A stretch of DNA of 64,000 nt from contig OX344762.1 of NCBI GenBank assembly GCA_947034895.1, forward strand, positions 14,203,501 through 14,267,500, in the 5' to 3' direction. Positions 10,638-21,248 of this stretch are shown here, in pieces. Under the pieces are notes generated by a model. It ran no database searches, was not told where the DNA came from, and was given only the letters and a program-made list of their open reading frames with translations. The stretch's first letter is position 1. Each line of letters begins with the position of its first letter. The stretch is from Rhytidiadelphus loreus (Eukaryota > Streptophyta > Bryopsida > Hypnales > Hylocomiaceae). A program made the position numbers and the translations under genes.

Positions 10638-13600
10638 ATGGTGAGCACCGTACAGTCCGTAGATCAATCTGATGTTGCTCTCTTGGATAGTGCTACCACA
10701 CATACGATCTTGCGAGATCAAAAGTATTTTGACTTTTCCGGCCTAGCCAAGTCCTGGCAAAAATGTGGTATTACAACCATTGCAAGAAAACGGGACATGA
10801 TGTTCCGTGAGGGCCAGGCAACACTGATTTTGCCTGGGGGGACCCGCCTCCAAATTGCGAAAGCAATGTATGCTCCATCTGCCCCCCGGAGCCTGATCAG
10901 CTACCGGGACCTACGGGCAAACGGAGTCCACATTCTCACTGTGGTGAGGAATGGTGAAGAGGTTCTAGAGCTCAGGCAAGGACAAAGATTCCTAGCCACT
11001 GCACGTGCAGGAGCCAATGGCCTATATGCAATTCACATCAGCAGTACTACCGGACCGGCTCTGATGCTTCCAGCTACTGGAATTAAGCAACCTACGGGCT
11101 CTGCTTTCTCTGTCATGTTTCCAGCCAAGATTGGATTATGGCACAGCGGATTGGGGCACCCTGGAACTACAATGTTCAGGCGTATGTTGCCGTTGCTAGC
11201 AGGCCATAACATCTGCCCCAGCGACGCTGACAAGGTGGGGGAGTGCGCTGCTTGTTCCCAAGGAAAGCTTATTAAGCGCCCCTCGAGGTGGAAACTACCA
11301 ACGGAGCTTCCACCAAAGCTACAACGCTTACAAGGTGATGTTTGTGGACCCATTAATCCTATTTCTGGACCTTTCAGATATTTTCTAGTCCTTGTAGATG
11401 CGTCCGGGACTCATTCTAAGGTATCATTACTTAGCACTAGAAATATGGTCTTTTCCAAGCTATTAGCTATGTTAATCAAGTACCGGGCTCATTACTCGGA
11501 CTACCTCGTGAAAACTCTTAGGATGGATAATGCCCAGGAGTTTAGGTCACGACACTTTGAAGATTATTGTGTAGCCTCTGGGATTACCTTGACCTATTCA
11601 GTTCCATATGAACACTCCCAAAATAGTTTAGCTGAAGCATTCATTAAGAAAATTCAGCTAATTACACGGCCGCTTTTGCTGCATGCAAAGCTATCCCCTA
11701 CTTTCTGGGGCCATGCCATTCTTCATGCTGCTACTCTCCTTAGATTCCGCCCTACTCTCCTTAATGATCATTCTCCTTTAGAGTTACTTTCGGGACAGGT
11801 TCCTAATGTTTCTCATTTTAGAACTTTTGGGTGTAGAGTATGGGTTCCCGTAGCTGAACCACATAGGAAAACCATTGGTAACCACCGGCAGGAAGGAATA
11901 TACGTAGGTTTTGATTCTCCTAGTATCATTCGCTACATCTCCTCTTCTAGTGGAACTCTGCAAAGAGCTCGGTTTCAAAACTGTCACTTTGAAGAAACCC
12001 ATTTTCTTCTTATCTCTAACTCCAAATCTAATTCTGCTTTGGACTTTCAATCACCTGAAACGTTCACTCTTAATCCAGACCCTAGAACTGCCCTAGTAGA
12101 CTCAGAAGTTCAGAAACTTCTTAACCTAAAATCCTTAGCTGAAAAGCTTCCAGATGGTTTCACTAATACTGCGAGGATTACTCGTAATCCACTTCCTGGA
12201 GCCGGCCAGCCATCAATTAGTGTTCTTCCCGAGAAGAGAAAATCTACTCAGTTAACATCTTCTTCCAAACAGTCAAAACTTGATCCCCTTAGCCTTCATA
12301 GTGATTTTTCTTCTGATTCTCATCCGGATCCATTGTTCCCTTGTATCCCAAGTGAAACAACCTCTGTAAATACCTTTATCACTCGGATTCTCACCTCAGA
12401 TTCTGATCCAATTACCTTAGCTGACGCAAAATCTAGATCTGATTGGCCTCAATGGTCTAATGCCTTACAAGCCGAGTACTCATCTCTCAAGAAACACAAA
12501 GTCTTTGGGCCCCTAGATACAAAGCTTCATACTAAACCCATCGGTTTCAACTTAATCTTCACTAAAAAGAGGAATGCTCAGGGACATGTTGTTAGATACA
12601 AAGTCCGATTAGTTGCCCAAGGTTTTAACCAACGCCCTGGTGTTGATTATGACTTTACATATTCTCCTGTTATGGATTATGCAACATTTAGATATTTGCT
12701 AGGGATGGCTGTTCAACTTGGATTAGAAACCCGTTTGCTAGATATTGTTACAGCCTACCTCTACGGTCCTCTAGATGCCACCATCTATATTAGACCACCA
12801 CCTGATTTTCTTGACAATACCCCATTGGATGACAATCCGGGATCTTATTCTGGTCTGAAAATTCAGAAAGCTCTTTACGGCCTTAAACAAGCAGGTAGAA
12901 TGTGGTACAAACACCTTCGGGATTTCTTACTCCACCATGGGTTCAAACATGATCCATCCCTACCTTGCATTTTTACACTTAAGAATGATACAGGCTTTGT
13001 AGTGATTGTTGTTTATGTAGATGATCTCAATCTAGTAGGCACCCCATCCACTTGTAGTCATGCTATAAGTCTCCTAACCTCTCAGTTTGAGATGAAGTTA
13101 CTAGGTCAGACTTCTTTCTGTCTTGGCCTTGAGGTGACTCACTTACCAGATGGAAGTATTTTTCTCCATCAAACCGGCTATACCCAAAGACTTCTCAAGA
13201 AGTTTCAAATGGACCAAGCTAGTCCTCTTTCCGCTCCCATGATGGGACGAAGTCGAATTATGGATGACCCCTACCGTCCTTGCGAGTTGCGAGGAGGAGG
13301 AGGAGGAGTTTTGTGACAAAACCCGGTACCTCGCAGCAGTAGGAGCTCTCCTTTACTTGTCCACAAATACCAGGCCTGACATTTCTTTTGCTACAAGTGT
13401 GTTAGCTCGTCATAGCCAGAGACCGGCAGCTCGTCATTGGAATGGTGTCAAACACTTATTCTGATACCTTCGGGGGACTGAAGACTTGGGACTCTGTTAT
13501 TCCAAAGAAGGGACCTCAGATATCATAGGTTATGTTGATGACGGATTCAAATCCGATGAGAGTACTGGGAAGTCACAAACTGGATACATATTTTTGAAGA

Positions 13601-14028
13601 ATAACTCTCCTATTTCGTGGAAATCAGTGAAGTAGACAGTTACTGCTACTTCCTCAAACCACTCTGAACTTATTGCTTTCCATGAAGCAACTCGGGAAGC
13701 AGTATGGTTGAGGAACATGAACAAGATCATCATGGAGCAATGCGAAATTACTCAAGAATTCAAGCCGACTATCGTCTTTAAGGACAACTCTGCATGTATA
13801 GCTCAAGTGGCGTCTGGCTTCATCAATACTGACCGCACCAAACACATTTCTCCACAGATATTTGGCTTCACCCAAGACCTCATTCAATCTGGGCAAATAG
13901 AAGTCAAGAAGATCAAATCGACGCACAACATTGCAGACATGTTGACCAAAGCTCTTCCGGCCTATACTCATAGGAGATTAGTACAAGAGGCCGGCATGCG
14001 TTTGTTGCATGAGATAGTTCTTCAATAG
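10638..14028 (+). pseudogene. Copia pol (protease, integrase, RT, RNase H), broken
   Basis: The frame open to 13316 encodes 892 residues. Aspartic protease motif DSATTHT is at residue 17. The GAG-pre-integrase zinc region is at about 163-215 (LWHSGLGHPG, CAACSQGK). Integrase D, D, E are near 233, 295 and 333. Reverse transcriptase runs from about 600, with YVDD near 793. Around 13300, in a GAGGAGG run, the frame shifts; RNase H then continues in another frame with stops TGA at 13462-13464 and TAG at 13633-13635, ending at TAG 14026-14028. The protease-to-RT part looks complete, but no full polyprotein can be made. Gag lies upstream in the same frame as the open part. Confidence 0.93.
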
Positions 14029-14110
14029 AAGTTACACTCTTTTCTGTCTGTGGGATTTTTCCTAATTTAGATTTTATCACAGATCAGTTTTTAATGAGGT
14101 AACTATAGAT

Positions 14111-14120
14111 CGAGGAGGAG
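14111..14120 (+). promoter_or_regulatory. Polypurine tract of the copia element
   Basis: CGAGGAGGAG lies immediately before the 3' LTR, the usual position of the plus-strand primer. Confidence 0.75.
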
Positions 14121-14355
14121 TGTTGAAGTAGTCACTGACTCAGAAATAGAATAGTAGATGCTATTTCTAGATGACACTAGAATAGAAGGTTCTATCTATA
14201 TAGAGCGATCTACTAGTTACTTTAACTTTTACTTTTACTTTTACACACCTGTATTGGATAGTATATAATGACCTTCCCCATGCTATGGGAGTATATATTT
14301 CTCTTGTTCAATTGTGTTGTTTGTTATGCTTAATGTTTGTGCCTTCACCTTAACA
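14121..14355 (+). repeat. 3' LTR of the copia element
   Basis: Same 235-base length as the 5' LTR, with about four substitutions by eye. It is followed by the right target duplication CGGAC at 14356-14360. Confidence 0.95.
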
Positions 14356-14377
14356 CGGACAATGACTGCTCATCGTG

Positions 14378-14452
14378 GGGGATTATTGAAATTAAAGTGC
14401 CTCCTCGTCAGACTCCGCCCTCCTCGTCGGCACTTTAATTTCAGTAATCCCC
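14378..14452. repeat. Hairpin with 24-bp arms
   Basis: The arm 14378-14401 (GGGGATTATTGAAATTAAAG...) pairs with 14429-14452 with one mismatch, around a 27-base CT-rich loop. It lies 18 bases beyond the copia target duplication. It could be a transposon end remnant. Confidence 0.6.
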
Positions 14453-15147
14453 TCCTCCTCGGGCATTGCCCTATACAAAACAAGCATGCGCGCGATGGAT
14501 CTAATTTTAGTGCCTGAGTGTATTGTCGACTGCACCTGGATGCGGTACGTAAGATGACGTGCTCTGGCTCTAAATCAAGATATATGATATGTCCAACTTG
14601 CTCGTCCAGCTGGTAGGATGCTACTAAAGTACTAAACCTGTCCCACGATGTGGGCCACGTAGGGTGGATGCCGGATAATTTTATAAGAAAAGCCGTGTTA
14701 ATTCCATGTTCTCCACTCCAATTTGGAAATTTTATCATGTGTGAAAAATAAGAAATTACTGTCTTTTCTGAGCCTAGGGTAGAATTCCTGCGTTTCGTGG
14801 GACGGGTTATGCCAGGCAGCTCGTTGACTTTGGTACTCTGACCAATGGGGGCACAAATTGACAGTTTAATTCAATCCGATAAAATTGAAATATGAGATTT
14901 AATCGTAAAGTGCATGCAAGGGATAATAGTCTGCTCTTAAAGAGCTAATTGCCTTTTTGGTGAAGCTAAACTCCTTAAAATAATTTTCAATAAATTTTTG
15001 CACGAAGAGAAATGGAATTAGCATCTAATGCAAGTTGTTTCATATTTTTTGGACCTTTGTGGAATTGGTTACGATTTTTTGAAGTTGAAATGCAGGGGTC
15101 ACTAAAAGCGATCATCTCCTGAAATGTACCCCTGCGTTTGAATGGCC
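14453..15147. other. Intergenic with relic MITE segment at about 14975-15128
   Basis: Sequence 14975-15128 matches 58869-59022 in the same orientation, with shared words such as AAGAGAAATGGAATT, AAGTTGTTTCATATTTTTTG and ATCTCCTGAAATGTA. The interior resembles the 410-bp TA-flanked MITEs, so both may be old members. No gene is supported. Just after the unknown gene's stop codon there is a short direct repeat of TTTGAATGGCC. Confidence 0.5.
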
Positions 15148-17320
15148 CTACATTTGAATGGCCTTGCATATGGGCCAATCCATCCCGACTTTGAACTTCA
15201 ATTGTTCAAAAGGATTTGAACCCACTATTTCACAATAAAGATCAATGAGGCGGCCATCAAGATGGTGCTCCATTTGAATCCATGAGGGGGCTACCCATCT
15301 CTCTCTAATAAAGAAAAAATTGACATACAAAGTCTGCCGAGCAATGTGGAAATGACAAACAACTGACGGGCGATTCACGGTGCATTGGATGATATCACCA
15401 CCGTCAACGGTCTTGGAGTTCCATCCCGGATCCATCAAGTTTTCAAACACTTCGTCGTTGATGTCACGAATTGTGTAGATTGAAGGTGTTCTTTTCCGAG
15501 CTGATGCAGATGCGAATAAGTCAATGAAGACATGGAGTGGCATGAACCATTGGATACGGGACCGAAGCAAGCCAGTGTTGTGCTTCATTGCAGCCCGGAA
15601 GTCCAATTGCATCTTAGCTCGAAACGTCTCTGATGTCAGCATGTTGGGCAAAGGCCAAACACTAGAAGAGAACCCAGGCAACTGAATCTCCTCCAACTCC
15701 CGGTATAGTCGTTCCCCTACAAGTGGGACATATGTCCATCGATAGAAAAACATGCTATGATCATGTAGCTCACGAGCACTTCGATCGTGATGGATCATGC
15801 TACCAATCTCCTCGTGCATCCCCACAACAAGCCCAACAATTGAAGCAGGATGGATCCAATCATCAAAAAAGGTTGGAAACAAATCTGCATCGACAGTCAC
15901 ATACATACGACAACAAGTTAGTATTGATTAGTGTGTATTGTGTAAGCATACTAATTATGTTCCGTTTTCAACTTAAAACAAGACAAAGTTTGATGAGTAG
16001 TGTGATCATTAATTGGCATACTTGTTAAAATGGAAAACGTCCATAACAACAGCTTGTGAGAAGCCTATACTAGTATTGTTTCTGAGCCTCGAAAGCTTGC
16101 AGAACCTGAGCATGTTGAAGAATGAGCTGAATCTTTCATAACCAAGAAAATAATTAAGCTAAGAGAATTCAATAAATCTTTGTAACAAATATGTGAATCA
16201 CTAACACAAACTTCACCGTAGCACATAATAAGAGCAAGAGAGAACACGACTTTTACGTACTCGGATTATATAGAGCTCATTTGTATGTTAATATTGGAAG
16301 CGAGGAGAAGAATAGTTCAAAAATCGTTTTGAATCCCCATTAACTGGCTGCTACTTAGTTAATGAGGACTTTAAATCATCAAAATGTTGCTGAGCAACAA
16401 CTAGTTTAGTTGTACAGGTAATCACAGATCCATGCAGTTATCAATTTTGTCAAATAGTTGGCTAATTTCATGGCCATCAATGTTTACAGTTTCAGGACTC
16501 TTTCCAGCTTTATCAACTTCTGATTCTACAACTTACACAGGGAACCCTGTCCCATTCACTAGGTAGTGAATGGTACAAAAACGGGGGTGAATGTGTCATG
16601 AATATCTACCAAATAAAGCAAGTCTTTTTTAGGAAGGCTATTTGGTAGGTATTCACCCCATATTCACCTCCCTTTTTGTACCATTCACTACCCAGTGAAT
16701 GGGACAGGGTTCCCTGTGTTATCAAAAGTGTCAGTGACTAAGTAAGGAACGCAAAGACAAGCCTTGCTAAAAACTTAACAAACAAATTCAATTTCCAAAT
16801 GCCAAAAAACTAATCTATACCCAATTACCCATATATAATATAATTTATTGGACCTGATTGGTTGATTCCAAAAGCTCCACGTCTGCATGAAAACAAATTT
16901 TGCTAGCATTCAATAGTATTGGAAATAAGGCATTAAACAATGCAGAATAAAACATCTTGATTTGAAACTGCACTTACAGAAAGAGGAGCAAGTATAAGGT
17001 TACTTACAATTACAAGGAATGCGTGGTCGGGGTAGATCAGGGTCAAGCAAGATGTGCCGCGGCTCGTATGCATGCCGAACTTTGACTCGTGAGATACTCC
17101 TCCCTTCACCAGATAGCTCGAAAGCTTGGACATGTGCCTTCAATAGAAACTGCTGACTGTGCGGATTGTATCGAGACGAACCCCGCCCCCAAGCAGAAGA
17201 AGTGTCAGGATTTAGGGTCACCCAGGAGCCTACCTCAAAGCGCATTGGAATCCACAACCCACTTGGCCAGTGTTGTGTATTGTGAAGAGTAACAGATTCA
17301 ATGCTGTTAGCAGGAGGCAT
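15148..17320 (-). CDS. Unknown protein, two-exon gene model, 349 residues
   Basis: I do not recognise this protein. Exon 1 is 17320-17008 from ATG, ending at donor GTAAGT; exon 2 is 15884-15148, after acceptor GATGCAG, ending TAG. The junction is phase 1 and joins cleanly, and each exon is open throughout (104 and 245 codons plus the split codon). The protein is rich in Trp, His and aromatic residues (WPSGLWIPMRFEVGSW near the start; FFDDWIHP after the junction; PSWIQMEHHLDGRLIDLYC near the end). No signal peptide, clear membrane segment or known catalytic motif is visible. The 1.1-kb intron holds a MITE. Composition is less AT-rich than the surroundings, which supports real coding. It could be a lineage-specific gene or a domesticated transposon protein. 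Confidence 0.6.
16536..16718. mobile_element. PIF/Harbinger-type MITE, 183 bp, TTA target duplication
   Basis: CACAGGGAACCCTGTCCC at the left and its inverse GGGACAGGGTTCCCTGTG at the right, flanked by TTA at 16533-16535 and 16719-16721. The inverted arms extend through ATTCACTNNNNAGTGAAT. TTA duplication is typical of Tourist-like MITEs. It sits in the intron of the unknown gene. Confidence 0.88.
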
Positions 17321-18842
17321 TATGCAGATAGAACTGGAATCGGGAACAAAAGTAGGGAGGCAAAATTAGGCCAAGAAGATGAAGGGAATTTTTTGCATGG
17401 AAGTCAGAAAGCATGTCTTATGAGCTACCAGGAGGGCTTATACCATGCTACAGGATATGGAAGGAGGAGAAGTTCCTATTGTCAGCATGAAACCGTTGGA
17501 TGTGCAAAAGCTAGCTTTGTGCATCATAGAGGGCAAGTTAGTACAATGGAAGTCAGTTTTATGATGACAGCACGGTAAGGGAGGCTAAAGTGTATGTTGT
17601 AATCTTTTTTAAATATGAAGATGTAGCAACATATGCAAAGGCGGCGACTCAATGGATTGTAGACAAGGACATTATTTTCTAGATTTTGATCTGGATTTGC
17701 CTCTGGCTGCAATTTTTGGTCCACATGGGTTATACTTTTGCTTAATGATAAGTGATTGATGTCAATAACGAGTGTTGGTTTTAAATCACAAATTCAGGTG
17801 ATTTCATTAAGATTTCTGACCTTTTTGTGGCATGTTGGACTGAAGGTGAATGATTCTGCAGTTCCATGGACGCTTTAGAATCTCACTCTCAATTTCTATA
17901 TTGAAAAATAACTCGTCAAATGCTGTGCATTTAGGTTTAAGGTAACGTACAGGGGGGTAATTCTGTGGTTTTGTGTTGGTAGAATTTAGAAGTACGTTCC
18001 CCCGAAAAGTTTTTCTTCTATTTTGTACTTTATTTGAGTGATAACCTGGATTTTCAGTGAGAGAGATGGTATTGTGAGCTTTCAAGCATTCCATAAAGTG
18101 TGCTGCTAGGGGAAGTCATTCACATGGGATCTATTTTTTTTACTTGCAAATCTACACCTCTTGGATGTAGAATCTGTCGTGTGTTGGTAAGTTATCACCC
18201 TGGTTTGATTGAATTAGCAACTTTGAATTTTCCTGGAACACTTGATCATCCCTCCTGTTTCAAGTCTCTAAGTCATGTGGAAACAACCAGCATTGCTCGT
18301 ATTTTCTGCAATTGTTACAAGTTCTTCATGATGTGTGAAATTATGCACACATTGGACTTAAAGGGGAACATGAACATTTCTACATGTTCTGGTGAGCAGC
18401 TTTCAAATGAAGGACCTCAGATTATGCAGACCTTATTGCCCCTTTCCATTCTATGACTTGAATGTGTCGCACTTGATAGTATTAGGCAGACTGTGGCACT
18501 GACCAACCAGGTACTAATAAGTACTGAGTTCACGGAAAGAGAAACACAGGCACATAGACAGCAGTATCTAGGTATGCACAACGAACTTAGTTTATTTCTG
18601 CTCACATTTCATTCCAAATTGCCGTTGCTTTAGAATACAATTGTGGCAATTGTACAGTTGGGTCCATAATCTTATGAATTCTTCTCCTCCCACTGTGTCT
18701 TACTTCAAGAAGTGTGCACGTTCACCTCCCAATTATGACCAAGATACAATGCCTCCACTTGCATAACTTTGTGGCCATGTCATGTTCCTATTCCCATCTC
18801 TACAATTACGGCTGATTCGCACCCGGTCTTATGGTGGCGATG
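17321..18842. other. Intergenic, no gene recognised
   Basis: 5' flank of the unknown minus-strand gene and spacer. The short open frames here (for example 17270-17578 and 18100-18456) have no recognisable domains and I do not call them genes. Confidence 0.45.
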
Positions 18843-18846
18843 TTAA

Positions 18847-19763
18847 CCCCTCACCGCCCAAGGCCTAACCATTCAAAAAACAACCTTGCTCTTCAAGTGT
18901 TATAAGTCTAAATGTGATTAAGGTATGAAAATCTCAACCGTACAATCTTGTAGTGTGCATGTTGTAGATGGTGTAAATCAAATTTGGGGTCATTTGACCA
19001 TATAGATTGAGAGATTATAATGTTTTAATGTTGAAAAAAGATGCTGAAATTTTCCTAAAAACACCTTTGGAGGTGAAATTCGATTTTTTAAACCTATTCA
19101 AATGAAAAAACTTCAAACTACAAAGTGATTCAAAATTAAAAGACAAATACTTTGATGGGAAAAAAAATCATTCAATTGACTCACTGCGTTTGCAAAATTG
19201 TATTGAAATGCCAAAAAACAATAAAAAAAAGTAGCAAAAAAAAACATCTATGACTAAACCTACCTCTACTAAAATGCTTCTCAGTCAATCATAACTTCTT
19301 GGATTGATATGAAATTTTTACCACAAAAACTAGATAACTTCTTGGATTGATATGAAATTTTTACCACAAGAACTAGACTAGTATGTGAAACTTTTCCAAC
19401 AAAAATTATTGAAAACAAACACTGTCTGAAGAAGTTATAATCCGGCAAAGTTCATGCAAATATGTCTAAATTTTGAACTTCGAATTACTCCCAAGCATTC
19501 AAAACAACTTGGATTGACCTAAAAATTTTAGCACAATAACAAGACTTCAAGGGGAACATAACCCAACAAATTTTATTGAAAACAAACATTGAATGAAGGA
19601 GATACAAGCCCCCTAAAGTTTTAGCCTTCAAATGTAATTTGGTGAATTCAAATTGAACCTGTGAACTTCAATTGGCTTCCAAGAAATCAATACAACTTGG
19701 ATTGATCTGAAAATTGTACCACAGAAACTAGAGGTAGAGAGCGTCACTTTTTGCGATGAGGGG
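18847..19763. mobile_element. TTAA-flanked element, 917 bp, non-coding
   Basis: Ends are CCCCTCACCGC at the left and GCGATGAGGGG at the right (an inverted match of about 11 with one mismatch), each flanked by TTAA (18843-18846, 19764-19767). The interior has repeated blocks containing ACTTGGATTGANNTGAAAATT and CACAANAACTAGA. A diverged inverted relative lies at about 57016-57480. TTAA duplication would suggest the piggyBac superfamily, but with only short ends and no transposase this is tentative. Confidence 0.5.
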
Positions 19764-19870
19764 TTAAGGCATTAAATGAACTGTAAATTGTAGCACATTC
19801 GCATGTGAGTGCTTACATATCCTCCCAAACCTACATGATAGCCGAGATGGCATGGATTTGACAACACTAC

Positions 19871-20063
19871 CACTAGAAGAAAACTGTGTTGCAGTCAACA
19901 AAACCACATCAAATTTGTTTTGTTGAGTGCGCTGTTGAAAACGCAAAAAAACGCAGAGTTTGTGTTTTCATTGCGTTTTCAACGGCGCAGTCAACAAAAT
20001 CAATCTGATGTGGTTTTGTTGACTACGTGGTTTTGTTGACTACGACATAGTTTTCTTTTAGTG
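19871..20063. mobile_element. Miniature CACTA element, 193 bp
   Basis: It begins CACTAGAAGAAAACT and ends with the inverse AGTTTTCTTTTAGTG, flanked by TAC at 19868-19870 and 20064-20066, the 3-base duplication typical of CACTA (En/Spm) transposons. Internally AGTCAACAAAACCACATCA pairs with its inverse and repeats near the right end. It is non-coding. Confidence 0.88.
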
Positions 20064-20066
20064 TAC

Positions 20067-21248
20067 TAATCCCAATCTATGTATCCCATATGACTTGTTC
20101 ATAATCACAAATAGGTTTTCGAAGATGTAAGTTAGATTTATCTCAAATTTTTTTAGTTCAAATTTTTTTTTAAATGTTATTTTTCTATCCCAAAATGAGG
20201 TTTAAAATTCTACTTTGAACACAATTACTACTTTTTGATTATGAGCAGTCAAGCTCTCATCTTCAAATTATCCCATGTCCTTTGAGGGTTCATGACAACC
20301 AATGGATTTCATTATAAAAAAGACCTCTTCATCCTTCTATCTCATTAATTTCAAAAAATTCTTGATGGTAGATAGTCATTGGACTGTACTTTGAAGTTTC
20401 TACTAACTTTGGACAACTTGGTCAAGTTGTCTAAAATTTAACAAGAATCGAATCCTTGTAAAATTTTGCAGGATACCTAAAATTGATATATTTATGTTGG
20501 TTTCAGCAATTGGTATTATCGATTTTCAGGATTTTCGGCAATTATCATTATGATTTCTGGAAATTTTTACATCTTAAAAACAATTAATTTTTGCCGAATC
20601 TGTTAAGGTACTACTATATGTCAAAATGAGTTCTAAAATTCTACATTAAACACAATTCTTGCTTTTTGACAATGACTAATCAAGCTCTCATCTTCAAATT
20701 GTTCCATAACATTTTAGGATTCATGATCTCTTCACCCTTTGATCAATAAACATTTATTGGTGACAAATTATGTTGACATCATTTTCAAGATTTGTAATTC
20801 CTTTACAATTAATCTTCTTTGGATTTAGGAAGGTGATTTGGTCATTTTCAAAATCATTCACATTTTGAAATTTTGAATATTTTTTGGCAAAGGTGACGTT
20901 TAGTTGTAGTGTGCGGTCCCTCGAGACAACTGAAGAAGTAGGAGCCATCTGTGAACAGTACGTAGATAAGAAACTTTGACAACAGTTCCAAACCTGAGTT
21001 CCGTAAAAAAATATTATTTCCTTCTTCTACGAAAGTTTTATCTTTTAACACAAGGTGTTTGTAAACACCCAGTGGAAATTGGCCTTTATTCCTTATAGGC
21101 ATGTTAGCTTGGTTCATTAAGCTATTTACCTATTCATGATAACTTTAATTTAAGCATTTTAGCCTGTACAACATGAGAAATTCATTGAGAAATTGAGTTC
21201 AATGTATGCCAACGTAAGGATGAGGAAGAATGAATATATTATTCTATA
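20067..21248. other. AT-rich spacer with a dispersed repeat
   Basis: A block around 20195-20300 recurs at about 20625-20720 (shared CAAGCTCTCATCTTCAAATT) and, inverted, at about 37335-37450. This marks an unclassified dispersed repeat. No gene seen. Confidence 0.5.

Larger units (their letters stand above)
9347..14355 (+). mobile_element. Ty1/copia LTR retrotransposon, full length but disabled
   Basis: Two 235-base LTRs (9347-9581, 14121-14355) begin TGTTG and end TAACA, with a perfect 5-base target duplication CGGAC at 9342-9346 and 14356-14360. Gag, protease, integrase, reverse transcriptase and RNase H are in copia order. The LTRs differ at about four positions by eye (roughly 1.7%), so insertion is fairly recent. 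Yet the coding region has a stop between gag and pol, a frameshift near 13.30 kb and two stops in the RNase H part, so this copy cannot make a complete polyprotein. It lies beside, and outside, duplication copy A. Confidence 0.97.

Noticed and set aside
14378..14452. Hairpin as a microRNA precursor
   Set aside because: Arms are only 24 bases with a C/T-rich loop, and no transcript context is visible; a transposon remnant is simpler.
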